From NCBI GenBank assembly GCA_008933825.1, contig WBUF01000005.1:39417-103416 (forward strand): a stretch of 64,000 bases of DNA, written 5' to 3'. The translations under genes and the position numbers were made by a program. The DNA comes from Rhodocyclaceae bacterium. GTDB taxonomy: Bacteria; Pseudomonadota; Gammaproteobacteria; Burkholderiales; Rhodocyclaceae. Positions 10,435 to 19,106 of the stretch are shown here, one piece after another (position 1 is the first letter of the stretch; the number at the start of each line of letters is the position of its first letter). Below the pieces are notes generated by a model. The model made no database searches. It was not told where the DNA came from and was given only the letters and a program-made list of their open reading frames with translations.

Positions 10435-10869
10435 TCAGTCCTGCCCGAGCAGGGCTCGCCACCAGCGGCGGCGGCCTTCGGGCAGCGGCCCGGCGCGCTG
10501 CAGTTCGACGGGTGGCACGCGGCTCATGATCCAGCCCGGCGGGTGCGGGTGCTTGCCGGTGCCGCAGGATGAGCCGAGGTTGTTGGGGTCGTAGATTTTG
10601 ACGATGCGCGGAGATTCGAGGTCGTCGGCGTAGACGATGCCGCAGTAGTCGTGATGGTGTTCCTTGCGCAGCAGCGCGTCGGTTTCGGCGATGAAGCGTT
10701 CCACTTCCGGCGCCGTCGCCGGTGCGGCGGGCAGCGGTTCGCCCACCGCGTAGAGGTACCAGCCGGCCCCGCGGTCGATGCGCGTCCAGAAGTCGCTGAG
10801 CTGCTGCCAGGACAGCAGGCTCCACAGGCGGCCGCTGTAGAGCTGTTCGAAGGCTTCAGCGTCCGCCAA
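10435..10869 (-). CDS. Conserved-looking protein of unknown function, coupled to ilvD
   Basis: Not recognised. The 144-residue soluble protein has no signal peptide. It has a Trp-rich N-terminus ([14 protein letters not shown]), a [13 protein letters not shown] segment and a second Cys in [15 protein letters not shown], then a basic C-terminus. HHHDYC and SSCG could bind a metal, but that is a guess. The only start that keeps the frame is TTG 10869, which overlaps the last 14 nt of ilvD, so expression depends on ilvD translation. The following 129 nt up to the barrel gene hold no gene that I can see. Confidence 0.65.
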   Translation of the reverse strand: MADAEAFEQLYSGRLWSLLSWQQLSDFWTRIDRGAGWYLYAVGEPLPAAPATAPEVERFIAETDALLRKEHHHDYCGIVYADDLESPRIVKIYDPNNLGSSCGTGKHPHPPGWIMSRVPPVELQRAGPLPEGRRRWWRALLGQD

Positions 10870-12709
10870 GCTGCTTCACGTCCCGCACCGCGCCGGTGTC
10901 GGCGGACGTGGTCATCGCGGCGTAGACCTGCAGCGCCGTGGACACCGTGCGTTCGCGCTTGACCGGCTTCCAGGCCTTTTCACCCTTCGCTTCCATCGCC
11001 GCACGCCGTGCTGCCAGGACTGACTTTTCCACGGCGAGGTGGATGCGCCGCTTGGGGATGTCGATCTCGATGGTGTCGCCCTCCTCGATGAGGCCGATCG
11101 CGCCGCCGGCCGCCGCCTCGGGCGAGGCATGGCCGATGGAGAGGCCCGAGGTGCCGCCGGAGAAGCGGCCGTCGGTGAGCAGCGCGCATTCCTTGCCGAG
11201 GCCCTTCGACTTGATGTACGAGGTCGGGTAGAGCATTTCCTGCATGCCGGGGCCGCCCTTCGGCCCCTCGTAGCGCACGACGACGACGTCGCCGGCCTTG
11301 ATCTTGTCGCCGAGGATCTTCTCCACCGCCTCTTCCTGCGACTCGCACACCCGCGCGCGGCCGGTGAACTTGAGGATGGAGTCGTCCACCCCCGCCGTCT
11401 TCACGATGCAGCCCTTCTCGGCGATGTTGCCGAACAGCACGGCGAGGCCGCCGTCCTGCGAATAGGCGTGCGCCTTGTCGCGGATGCAGCCGTTGGCGCG
11501 GTCGAGGTCGAGCTTCGGGAAGCGGCGGTTCTGCGAGAAGGCCGTCTGCGTCGGCACGCCGCCGGGCGCGGCGCGGTAGAACTCGTGCACCTTGGGATCG
11601 GCATTGCGCTTCACGTCGCAGCAGTCGAGCGCCTCGCCCAGCGTCGGATACAGCACCGTCGGGCAGTCGCGGTTGATGAGGCCGGCGCGGTCGAGTTCGC
11701 CGAGGATGGCCATGATGCCGCCGGCGCGGTGCACGTCCTCCATGTGGTATTGCTGCGTCGCCGGCGCCACCTTGGCCAGGCACGGCACACGGCGCGACAT
11801 GCGGTCGATGTCGGCCATGGTGAAGTTCACGCCGGCTTCCTGCGCCGCGGCGAGCAGGTGCAGCACGGTGTTGGTCGAACCGCCCATGGAAATGTCGAGC
11901 GCAATGGCGTTCTCGAAGGCGGAGAACGAGGCGATCGCGCGCGGCAGCACCGAAACATCGTTCTGCTCGTAGTGGCGCTTCGCTAGGTCGACGACCAGGC
12001 GGCCGGCCTTGACGAAAAGTTTCTCGCGGTCGGCGTGAGTGGCGAGGAGCGACCCGTTGCCGGGCAGGGCGAGGCCCAGCGCCTCGGTCAGGCAGTTCAT
12101 CGAGTTGGCGGTGAACATGCCGGAGCAGGAGCCGCAGGTCGGGCAGGCCGAGCGCTCCATGGCGTTCACGTCGGCATCGGAGTTCTTGTCGTCGGCCGCC
12201 TCGATCATGGCGTCGATCAGGTCGACCATGCGGTATTCGCCGTGCCACTTCACCTTGCCGGCCTCCATCGGTCCGCCGGAGACGAACACCGCCGGGATGT
12301 TCAGGCGCAGCGCCGCCATCAGCATGCCCGGGGTGATCTTGTCGCAGTTGGAGATGCACACCATGGCATCCGCCGTGTGCGCGTTCACCATGTACTCGAC
12401 GGAATCGGCGATCAGCTCGCGCGAGGGCAGCGAATACAGCATGCCGCCGTGGCCCATGGCGATGCCGTCGTCGACGGCGATGGTGTTGAACTCCTTGGCG
12501 ATGCCGCCGGCCGCCTCGATCTGGCGCGCGACCAGCTGACCCATGTCCTTCAGGTGCACGTGGCCCGGCACGAACTGCGTGAACGAATTCACCACGGCGA
12601 TGATCGGCTTGCCGAAATCGCCTTCCTTGATGCCTGTTGCTCGCCAGAGCGCCCTGGCGCCGGCCATGTTGCGGCCGTGGGTGGAAGTGCGGGAACGGTA
12701 TTCGGGCAT
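10856..12709 (-). CDS. ilvD: Dihydroxy-acid dehydratase
   Basis: The 617-residue cytoplasmic enzyme converts 2,3-dihydroxy-isovalerate and -methylvalerate to the 2-oxo acids of valine and isoleucine synthesis. The Fe-S ligand Cys residues are visible at C122 ([10 protein letters not shown]) and in CPTCGSC (189-195). [13 protein letters not shown] (Mg binding) and the C-terminal TDGRFSGG motif are intact. The length matches the E. coli-type 4Fe-4S enzymes. GGAG lies 8 nt ahead of ATG 12709. A copy of the dispersed 24-bp word is embedded near the 3' end (11005-11028), where it is read as EKSVLAAR. The unknown gene at 10435 is translationally coupled behind it. Confidence 0.97.
   Translation of the reverse strand: MPEYRSRTSTHGRNMAGARALWRATGIKEGDFGKPIIAVVNSFTQFVPGHVHLKDMGQLVARQIEAAGGIAKEFNTIAVDDGIAMGHGGMLYSLPSRELIADSVEYMVNAHTADAMVCISNCDKITPGMLMAALRLNIPAVFVSGGPMEAGKVKWHGEYRMVDLIDAMIEAADDKNSDADVNAMERSACPTCGSCSGMFTANSMNCLTEALGLALPGNGSLLATHADREKLFVKAGRLVVDLAKRHYEQNDVSVLPRAIASFSAFENAIALDISMGGSTNTVLHLLAAAQEAGVNFTMADIDRMSRRVPCLAKVAPATQQYHMEDVHRAGGIMAILGELDRAGLINRDCPTVLYPTLGEALDCCDVKRNADPKVHEFYRAAPGGVPTQTAFSQNRRFPKLDLDRANGCIRDKAHAYSQDGGLAVLFGNIAEKGCIVKTAGVDDSILKFTGRARVCESQEEAVEKILGDKIKAGDVVVVRYEGPKGGPGMQEMLYPTSYIKSKGLGKECALLTDGRFSGGTSGLSIGHASPEAAAGGAIGLIEEGDTIEIDIPKRRIHLAVEKSVLAARRAAMEAKGEKAWKPVKRERTVSTALQVYAAMTTSADTGAVRDVKQLGGR
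11005..11028 (+). repeat. Dispersed 24-bp word, copy 3
   Basis: GCCGTGCTG then CCAGGACTGACTTTT. It lies inside ilvD, antisense to the gene. Confidence 0.8.
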
Positions 12710-12803
12710 GGCGGAACTCCAAGGGTGGGGTCAATGCGTTATTTTACCTATTCGGTCAGGCGCCAGATGTTGCGTATCGGGCCGGGCGTAAGGACAAGAT
12801 CAG

Positions 12804-13682
12804 TCAGGAGAAATTACCGATACCATGCTTGCCGACAAGGCGGCGAAGGAGATCGACGATGGGCTCTTTCAACAACACAAGGGTCATGACGACAAACACC
12901 ATGGTATCCGCCCCGGCAGGATAAAAGCGCCCGGTCAATGCAATGACCTGGCCGAGCCCAAGGGCGGAGAAGAACGTGCCGGTCAGGTTGCCCATGCCCC
13001 CCACGATTACCACCGCGAAAGCAAGCAGGAGCACATGAAATCCCATGTAGGGCTCCGCCACGGTGATCGGCGCATAAAGCACGCCGCCCATCACGGCCAG
13101 TCCCGAACCGATCACGAAGACGATGGAGAAATACTTATTTACGTCCAGACCGAGCGATCGTACCCCGTCCCGGTCCTTCAGCGCAGCCACGACGATCTTG
13201 CCAATGACATGACGTGAAAAGAACATGCGCAACGCAACGAACACCGCTACAGCGCAAATGAATACCACTACCCGGTAGGTCTGCACGGTGGTGCCCAAAA
13301 TCTGGATCGGAATGCCTATCGGGTCGCTGACGGGCTTCGGCCCGCTGCCCCAGACAAGCTTGATCAGATCGGTACCGATGAGCAGGATCGCGTAGGTGGC
13401 GATGATGGCATAGTCGATACCATCGCCATAGAGACGTCGGATGACGAAACGTTCTACCAGGTAGGCAAGCGGCAGCATGGCGGCAACGGCTACGGCCAGC
13501 GAGAGGGGAAACGATCCCCACAGCAACGGCAGCAGCGATATGAACAGGTACACTCCGATGGCGTAGATCATGCCGTGGGCAAAATTGATGATGTGCATCG
13601 TGCCGAAGGTAATCGACAGTCCTGTTGAAAAAAGGTACAGGATCGCTCCGATGGTCAGACCGTAAAGTATTGTGTCGAACAT
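12804..13682 (-). CDS. livH: Branched-chain amino acid-type ABC transporter permease, LivH family
   Basis: The 292-residue integral membrane protein has about eight hydrophobic helices and the LivH hallmarks: SITFGTMHIINFAHG near the N-terminus, the cytoplasmic coupling segment around VVAALKDRDGVRSLGLD, and GGMGNLTGTFFSALG. With LivM it forms the translocation pore. It is the last gene of the five-gene minus-strand liv operon (K, G, F, M, H). The 94-bp gap to ilvD downstream marks the edge where base composition and gene content change. Substrates of this superfamily range from Leu/Ile/Val to amides, urea and aromatic acids, so the ligand is open. Confidence 0.93.
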   Translation of the reverse strand: MFDTILYGLTIGAILYLFSTGLSITFGTMHIINFAHGMIYAIGVYLFISLLPLLWGSFPLSLAVAVAAMLPLAYLVERFVIRRLYGDGIDYAIIATYAILLIGTDLIKLVWGSGPKPVSDPIGIPIQILGTTVQTYRVVVFICAVAVFVALRMFFSRHVIGKIVVAALKDRDGVRSLGLDVNKYFSIVFVIGSGLAVMGGVLYAPITVAEPYMGFHVLLLAFAVVIVGGMGNLTGTFFSALGLGQVIALTGRFYPAGADTMVFVVMTLVLLKEPIVDLLRRLVGKHGIGNFS

Positions 13683-13715
13683 TGGGATCTCCGTCCGCGC
13701 ACGCCGATGCGGCGA

Positions 13716-14732
13716 CTAAGGCATTCTCTCAGCGGGGCTTCCGCGCGACCGCGAAAGCTTCTGCGCCAGATCGGCGATGTAGCCGGTGATGCCGCGCCTG
13801 AACCAGAAGACGAGCACAAGCAGCATGATGCCGAGAAACATTTCCCAACGCGCGATGTTCGTAGCCAGCAGGTTGATCATCGTCTCGAAAACCACGCCGC
13901 CGACAACGGCGCCATACAGGTTTCCCGCCCCACCGATAAGCACTGCGAAGATGACTCTGGCGTTCTCGAGGGGGCCCATGTCGCCGGGTGCGACAAAGCC
14001 CTTAACCAGGGCATGCAGGGTGCCGGCGAACCCCGCCAATGTGGCGGCAATAACGAAGGTCAACCACTTGTACCGGAGGGTGTCGTAACCGAGGAACTTG
14101 ACGCGCTCCTCGTTCTCCTTGATCGAACGTATCAGGATACCGAAGGGTGAGCGGGTCAGCATTCTGAGCAGACCGAAGACGAGCAGAAGACAGACGAGCA
14201 TGAATCCGAAAGCCACTGGCACCTTATAGAAATCGAGAAAACCTATTGCGCGGACGGAACTGGACAGTCCGTCCTCTCCGCGGGTGTAGGCCTGCAGGCC
14301 GGACATGGCCAGCCAGAAGCCGATCTGGTTAAGGGCCAGGTTGACCAGGGCAAAGGTGGCCCCTTCGGTGCGGACCACGATGAAGCCAAGTGCCGAGGAG
14401 AGAACCGCACTGGCGAAGATGCCGGCCCCGATGGCCAGGAACGGATTGGGCGCAAGATGCACCAAGGCGAGAGAGGCGGCATACATGCCGACACCGTAGT
14501 ACAGCACATGCCCGAAGGAGAGGCGACCCATATAACCGTAGAGCAAATCGAAGGACAGCACAAGAATGCAAAAGACGGCGAAATCCGTCAGCCAATGCAT
14601 CGGCATAATTACTGTCAATAACAAGAAGGCGACGGCAATAAACGCCATGTCCCTCAGGATCGAGAGCCGCGTCGATTCAGCAAGTGGGCCATGAAGAGGC
14701 CCGGCAGTCTTGAGTGATGAGGTGACGGGCAT
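13716..14732 (-). CDS. livM: Branched-chain amino acid-type ABC transporter permease, LivM family
   Basis: The 338-residue membrane protein has an N-terminal cytoplasmic stretch of about 28 residues, then eight to ten hydrophobic helices. Family segments include FDLLYGYMGRLSFGHVLYYGVG, SIKENEERVKFLGYD (the coupling helix that contacts the ATPase) and GAGNLYGAVVGGVVFE. It pairs with LivH. It starts 2 nt after the LivF stop and ends 33 nt before LivH, within one transcript. Confidence 0.93.
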   Translation of the reverse strand: MPVTSSLKTAGPLHGPLAESTRLSILRDMAFIAVAFLLLTVIMPMHWLTDFAVFCILVLSFDLLYGYMGRLSFGHVLYYGVGMYAASLALVHLAPNPFLAIGAGIFASAVLSSALGFIVVRTEGATFALVNLALNQIGFWLAMSGLQAYTRGEDGLSSSVRAIGFLDFYKVPVAFGFMLVCLLLVFGLLRMLTRSPFGILIRSIKENEERVKFLGYDTLRYKWLTFVIAATLAGFAGTLHALVKGFVAPGDMGPLENARVIFAVLIGGAGNLYGAVVGGVVFETMINLLATNIARWEMFLGIMLLVLVFWFRRGITGYIADLAQKLSRSRGSPAERMP

Positions 14733-14734
14733 GG

Positions 14735-15424
14735 CTACAACCAGGACTCCAGAGCGGCGACGTCGGCAATCTCTGCGGGGTCGGCTATCTCCCGAGCGAT
14801 CTCACCCTCTTTCATGATCAATATCCGATCGGCCAACCGCGACACGACCGATAAATTCTGCTCGACGATAACGCTGGATATCTTGTGCTTCATGCCTCTG
14901 AGGATGCGAAAAATGTCTTCGATGACGATCGCGGCCAAGCCTTCCGTCGGTTCGTCGATCAGAAGCAAGCGCGGCTCCCCCACCAGTGCGCGTCCAATCA
15001 GCAGAATCTCGCGCTGGCCGCCGGAAAGGTTTCCCGCCTTCTTTTCGAGGAAGCTGGCGAATTTCGGATACATGCCGATCAGGCGCTCCACGGCCTGGTC
15101 GAGCGATTCTCCGCAGGCATACGCCGCCAGCTCCATGTTGTCCTTCACGGTCAGGTCGGCAAAAACCTTCTTGTCCTGATTTACGAAGCGCATGCCCTGG
15201 CGTGCCAGAGCTTCCGCAGTCATGCCCTGCACCTGCCGGCCGTCGAAGTCGATGACCCCCCGCACAGGCGACAGGAATCCCGCAAGAGTTTTGAGAAGCG
15301 TGGTCTTACCGGCCCCGTTTCGACCGACGACAAACACCATTTCGCCCGGTTCCACGCCAAGCGATACCCGATGAACCACATGGGCATAGCCATAGGCGAC
15401 ATCGATCGCGTCAACCCTCAGCAT
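14735..15424 (-). CDS. livF: Branched-chain amino acid-type ABC transporter ATPase, LivF family
   Basis: The 229-residue ABC ATPase has Walker A GRNGAGKTT (34-42), signature LSGGQRE, Walker B RLLLIDEPTEGLA and the H-like switch region near the C-terminus (SSVIVEQNLS, where Gln replaces the usual His, as is common in LivF). It powers the importer together with LivG. Its start overlaps the end of livG by 14 nt, so the two ATPases are translated together. Confidence 0.94.
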   Translation of the reverse strand: MLRVDAIDVAYGYAHVVHRVSLGVEPGEMVFVVGRNGAGKTTLLKTLAGFLSPVRGVIDFDGRQVQGMTAEALARQGMRFVNQDKKVFADLTVKDNMELAAYACGESLDQAVERLIGMYPKFASFLEKKAGNLSGGQREILLIGRALVGEPRLLLIDEPTEGLAAIVIEDIFRILRGMKHKISSVIVEQNLSVVSRLADRILIMKEGEIAREIADPAEIADVAALESWL

Positions 15425-16172
15425 TCGACACCTGCTTGCCCCAGTAGCATTCCCTCACTTCAGGGTCGCTCAGCACTGACTCGGGTTCGCCTTCGCAAAT
15501 CAGCACGCCATCGTTCAGAACGCTGAGACGCTCGATGAGGCCCATGATCTTGGATATCTTGTGCTCGATGATGACCAAGGTGCAGTTCTGTTTCATCTCG
15601 TGCAACAGGTCCACCACGTCGCCGATCTCGTGGTCACTCAGCCCGGCCAAGGGCTCATCCAGCAGCAGTAACTTCGGTTTGAGCGAAAGAGCGATGCCGA
15701 TCTCTAGCATCCGCTTGTCGCCGTATGAAAGCTCGGAAGTCCTTGCGCCGGCTTTGTCCTGCAAACCAACCCTTTCGAGGGCGCCAAGGCAATCCTCGAG
15801 GATGGTCTTGCTGCGGGCAGGCCCAAAGAAGAACTGCCTGTGTCTGCTCCCGCGGTCGGCAAAGCGGCCGGTGGACAGCACCAGGTTCTCCCAGACGGTC
15901 ATGGAGTCGAAAACCGAGACCAGCTGGAAGGTTCTGGCCATGCCCAGGCCGACACGCTCATGCGGCGGCAAGGCAGTGATATCGAGCTCACCGAACTCAA
16001 TCTTGCCGACGCTGGGCGGCAGATGGCCGGTTAGCATGTTGAATAGGGTCGACTTGCCCGATCCGTTCGGCCCGATGATGCCGCTTGCCTGGCCCGCCAC
16101 GAATCTGAGATTGATCTGATCGACTGCGGTTTGGCTACCAAAGCGCTTGGTCAGCCCGTGAGCGGAAATCAA
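15411..16172 (-). CDS. livG: Branched-chain amino acid-type ABC transporter ATPase, LivG family
   Basis: The 253-residue ABC ATPase has Walker A GPNGSGKST near residue 34, an LSYGDKRMLEIG signature (LSYG instead of LSGG, the LivG norm), Walker B KLLLLDEPLAGLS and the H-switch LVIIEHK. The C-terminal tail (VRECYWG) is typical of LivG. It lies between the binding protein gene (79-nt gap) and livF (14-nt overlap). Confidence 0.94.
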   Translation of the reverse strand: MISAHGLTKRFGSQTAVDQINLRFVAGQASGIIGPNGSGKSTLFNMLTGHLPPSVGKIEFGELDITALPPHERVGLGMARTFQLVSVFDSMTVWENLVLSTGRFADRGSRHRQFFFGPARSKTILEDCLGALERVGLQDKAGARTSELSYGDKRMLEIGIALSLKPKLLLLDEPLAGLSDHEIGDVVDLLHEMKQNCTLVIIEHKISKIMGLIERLSVLNDGVLICEGEPESVLSDPEVRECYWGKQVSNAEG

Positions 16173-16251
16173 TGCCTGGCTCCTGCAGAAAAGACGCGAA
16201 GCGGGAGAGCCGCCAGACGGAATGCCCTGCAGCCCCCGCTGCGTGCGGAGA

Positions 16252-17499
16252 TTACCAGCCGAGCGATTTCACGTCCGGCAGAAAGGCGTCTCCGGAATGC
16301 GAGTCGATGATCCGGCCCCAGTGGTTCTTGCTTGTGCGCTTGTCGGCAGGCAGACCCGAAATGATCCAGGCGTTGTACTTGTATCTCGGTCTGCCGTCCA
16401 CCCTCCATGCCGCCGGACCCTTGGCGGTCAGGAAGTTCGGATTCTTCATCAGTGCCGCATACATCTTGTCGGGCTCGGTGGACCCCGAGGCCTCGATCGC
16501 GCGGATGATTTCCCTCGAGCCGAAATAGGCGGTCATGATGTAGGGGTCGGGAGGCGCGCCGAAGCGGGCTTCGTACTTCTTGACGAAATCCTCGGTCAGC
16601 TTGGATACCTCGGCATCGCTTACGCCGGACTTGTCGTGGTACCACCATGTCTGGCTATCCACCCCTTCCAGGATCTCGGGGGGAATGCCAACCGCGACCA
16701 GGTCGATGATCCAGTTTACGAACAGCTTGGTCTTGCTTTTCAAGCCCATTTCGCCGGCCTGCTTCAGGGCGGTGATCAGGTCCTTGCCCCACTGCCCGAG
16801 GGCGATCACATCGGGCTGAAATTCCATGGCCTGGATCAGCTGCGCGGTGACGTCGGCGGCGCCGACCGGTGTCCAGATAACCTTGGCCTGAATCTGCGGA
16901 TGCATCTTCAGAGTCGCCTCGGCACCGGCCCAGGCGCCCTTGCCGTAAGCATAATCCGGCATCAGGAAGACGATGCGTTTCGGTTTGTGCTTGCCGACCA
17001 GGTAATCGACGGTGCCGCGGCCCACCATGCCCGTATCCCCGAGAATCGCCAGGGCATAGGGCGCCTTGGTCGTCTTCTCGAAGAAATTATCGGGCACGCC
17101 ATTGGTGGTCATCAGGAAGAAGTTGTGCTTCTTGGCCTCTTCGTTGAGCGCCATCGAGACATGGGCAAAGGTGCCTCCCTGGATGATCTTGACGCCGCCG
17201 GTTCGCACCATTTCCGTGGCGCGTGAAATGGCGACCGCAGGCTTGGTCTCGTCGTCGCGTTGTACCACTTCGATCTTCATTTTCTTGCCGCCGACATTCA
17301 CGCCGCCGCCGGCATTGGCCTCGTCAAATGCCATCTGCGCTGCTTCGGCCTGCTTGGGACCGAGCACCGAGCCGGCGCCCGTCATCGAGTAAAGGACGCC
17401 AATCTTTATCGTGTCTGCGGCATGGGCAGCATTTCCTACCAGCGCCAACATGCCGAATCCGGCGGCCGCCAGTATGGTTTTTTGCACTGCATGAATCAT
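16252..17499 (-). CDS. Branched-chain amino acid-type ABC transporter substrate-binding protein
   Basis: The periplasmic receptor precursor is about 415 residues, with a signal peptide cleaved after AHA (residue 27) and no lipobox Cys. Periplasmic binding protein type I features run from TIKIGVLYSMTGAGSVLGP through QRDDETKPAVAISRATEM, VDYLVGKHKPKRIVFLMPD and ITALKQAGEMGLKSKTKLF. It delivers the ligand to LivHM. GGAGG lies 8 nt before ATG 17499; an alternative ATG at 17505 is closer than optimal. It is first in the liv operon. The closest sub-group by eye is the aromatic/amide-type receptors rather than classical LivJ, so the substrate may be an aromatic or organic acid. The AOR genes nearby make that plausible but unproven. 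Confidence 0.9.
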   Translation of the reverse strand: MIHAVQKTILAAAGFGMLALVGNAAHAADTIKIGVLYSMTGAGSVLGPKQAEAAQMAFDEANAGGGVNVGGKKMKIEVVQRDDETKPAVAISRATEMVRTGGVKIIQGGTFAHVSMALNEEAKKHNFFLMTTNGVPDNFFEKTTKAPYALAILGDTGMVGRGTVDYLVGKHKPKRIVFLMPDYAYGKGAWAGAEATLKMHPQIQAKVIWTPVGAADVTAQLIQAMEFQPDVIALGQWGKDLITALKQAGEMGLKSKTKLFVNWIIDLVAVGIPPEILEGVDSQTWWYHDKSGVSDAEVSKLTEDFVKKYEARFGAPPDPYIMTAYFGSREIIRAIEASGSTEPDKMYAALMKNPNFLTAKGPAAWRVDGRPRYKYNAWIISGLPADKRTSKNHWGRIIDSHSGDAFLPDVKSLGW

Positions 17500-17823
17500 G
17501 GTCATTTCCTCCATGGATAAGGACTGGACTTCCTTCTTTTTTTCAGCCTCGGCGCTCGGCCAGAACCTGGTGTTGAGCATCGCGGGTTTTCGACCCAGCC
17601 GGATTCGGCATGCGCCAGAACCTTCCGGATGGTACATTGAAATCATATTACCCAACCGATTTCCGATTGTTGCGATTTCGTGCCGGTACTGCGACGAATG
17701 CGCAATGTTCCTCAATATTGATCATCCAATTGATTCAGTTCGGTCACTCTTGACGGCAAACGTATCGTCTTTCAATCTGCCCCACAGTCTCCGGACCCGG
17801 CCAGCTAACGAATCCCGGGAAAG
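17500..17823. promoter_or_regulatory. Intergenic region upstream of the liv operon
   Basis: These 324 bp are AT-richer than their surroundings and hold no supported gene. They must contain the liv promoter (minus strand) and the end of the sulfur-carrier operon transcript, which runs in the same direction. CAATATTGATCATCCAATTG at about 17713-17732 has loose dyad symmetry and is the best operator-like patch. No clear terminator hairpin with a T-run was found. Confidence 0.4.
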
Positions 17824-18069
17824 TCAGCCGCCGAATGCGGGGTGTATCCATCGGACTTCGTCACCTTCCTTGACCGGCGTGGTTTCATATTCTTGCGGTG
17901 CGACCACCTTGCCATTGACCAGATAGCTGATGTGGTCGTCGCCCGTTCGCTGCCTGATCGCCTTGAGCATGGGGTCATCCGCCGTAGTTGAGCGGACCAG
18001 GCGCACCACTTCGATCAGCGAAGCCTGATCGGATATTTCCTGTTCGCGGTTATTGATCCTGATCTTCAT
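17824..18069 (-). CDS. MoaD/ThiS-like sulfur carrier protein
   Basis: The small beta-grasp (ubiquitin-like) protein of about 81 residues ends in FGG. The diglycine tail is adenylated and thiocarboxylated by the ThiF-like partner encoded just upstream. The core pattern (KIRINNREQEI ... HISYLVNGKVVAP ... EGDEVRWIHPAFGG) fits MoaD/ThiS. Placed with a ThiF/MoeB-like enzyme and a cysteine desulfurase and facing an AOR operon, it probably supplies dithiolene sulfur for the tungsten-pterin cofactor. That role is inferred from context. ATG 18069 is preferred over TTG 18078 because GGGAG lies 10 nt before it. Confidence 0.85.
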   Translation of the reverse strand: MKIRINNREQEISDQASLIEVVRLVRSTTADDPMLKAIRQRTGDDHISYLVNGKVVAPQEYETTPVKEGDEVRWIHPAFGG

Positions 18070-18074
18070 AATCG

Positions 18075-19106
18075 TCAAGCTCCCAGATAGCGCGCATAAA
18101 TCGCCCTGGCCACTGAAAGGTCGGATATCCTCTTGACCAGGACGCGCCCATCCCTGAAAACGACCAGTTCGCAGTCATCGGCCATGAACTCCAGCAGATA
18201 GCCGTTATTACTCACGCGCCCTGCGGCAGCGAGAGTGCGTTGCAGGGCCTCGAGATCGATATGGGTCGGCTCGGGGGGCGATATCTGAACCATGTCGCGA
18301 CCGCACAGTCGCAACGCCCGGCTCGTCCTGCCTTGGTCAAGAAAGGCGTATTCCCGCCGGACACACGCTGGACAATCGTCGCGCCGTTTCAAATCGATGG
18401 CCTGGAACTGCATCTGCCAAGGATCGACCGTTAGAACCCCCGGCGCTGGTGTGGCGCCGGTCAGTATTTTCAATGCTTCGGTTGTTTGCAACGCGGCCAC
18501 CAGCGACGGTACGGTTGCAAGCACGCCCAGCGTGTCGCAAGTAGGCATATTGCCTGGTGCGGGCGGTTCCGGATAGAGACATCGGAAACAAGGTCCGGCC
18601 GCGGGCATTATGCTCATGACCAGGCCACGCACACCGACCACGCCTCCATAAATCCAGGGTATCCCCCGCTTGAGGCAGGCGTCGTTGATCACATATCGCG
18701 TTTCGGCATTGTCGGTGCCGTCAAGCACCAGATCCACGTCCCGTATAAATTCCTCGATGTTGTCCGGTCCCGCATCGGCAACAATCGCCTCGATGGCGAT
18801 GCCGGAATTGATGCGTGCCAGCTTTCGTCTGGCCGCTTCCGCCTTCGGCAGCCTTTCGGCCACATCGTCCTCGTCGAAAAGCGCCTGCCGCTGCAAATTG
18901 CCCAGATCGACGAAATCACGATCGACGATGCGCAGCGAACCCACTCCGGCCCTGGCTGCCAGCGATGCGATCGCTGCACCGAGCGCGCCGCAACCGACGA
19001 TCAGGATGCGCGAAGACAGCAACCGCTCCTGCCCTCCGCGACCCAGCTCGGGCAGACGGCAATGGCGCGAATAGCGCGCATCGATCGCGTCTTTGGCGTT
19101 CGGCAT
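18075..19106 (-). CDS. ThiF/MoeB/HesA-family adenylyltransferase
   Basis: The E1-like enzyme of about 343 residues activates the C-terminal glycine of the MoaD/ThiS-like carrier. A Rossmann nucleotide site (VGCGALGAAIAS, near residue 38), the IVDRDFVDLGNLQRQ loop and DLVLDGTDNAETR are all present, with structural zinc Cys pairs CFRC and CPAC. After the usual MoeB end there is an extra domain of about 80 residues (from PTHIDLEALQRTLAAAG to the C-terminus). This extension resembles those of adenylyltransferases found with tungsten AOR genes. The start overlaps the stop of the cysteine desulfurase gene (TGATG), and the stop nearly touches the carrier gene. Confidence 0.9.
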   Translation of the reverse strand: MPNAKDAIDARYSRHCRLPELGRGGQERLLSSRILIVGCGALGAAIASLAARAGVGSLRIVDRDFVDLGNLQRQALFDEDDVAERLPKAEAARRKLARINSGIAIEAIVADAGPDNIEEFIRDVDLVLDGTDNAETRYVINDACLKRGIPWIYGGVVGVRGLVMSIMPAAGPCFRCLYPEPPAPGNMPTCDTLGVLATVPSLVAALQTTEALKILTGATPAPGVLTVDPWQMQFQAIDLKRRDDCPACVRREYAFLDQGRTSRALRLCGRDMVQISPPEPTHIDLEALQRTLAAAGRVSNNGYLLEFMADDCELVVFRDGRVLVKRISDLSVARAIYARYLGA

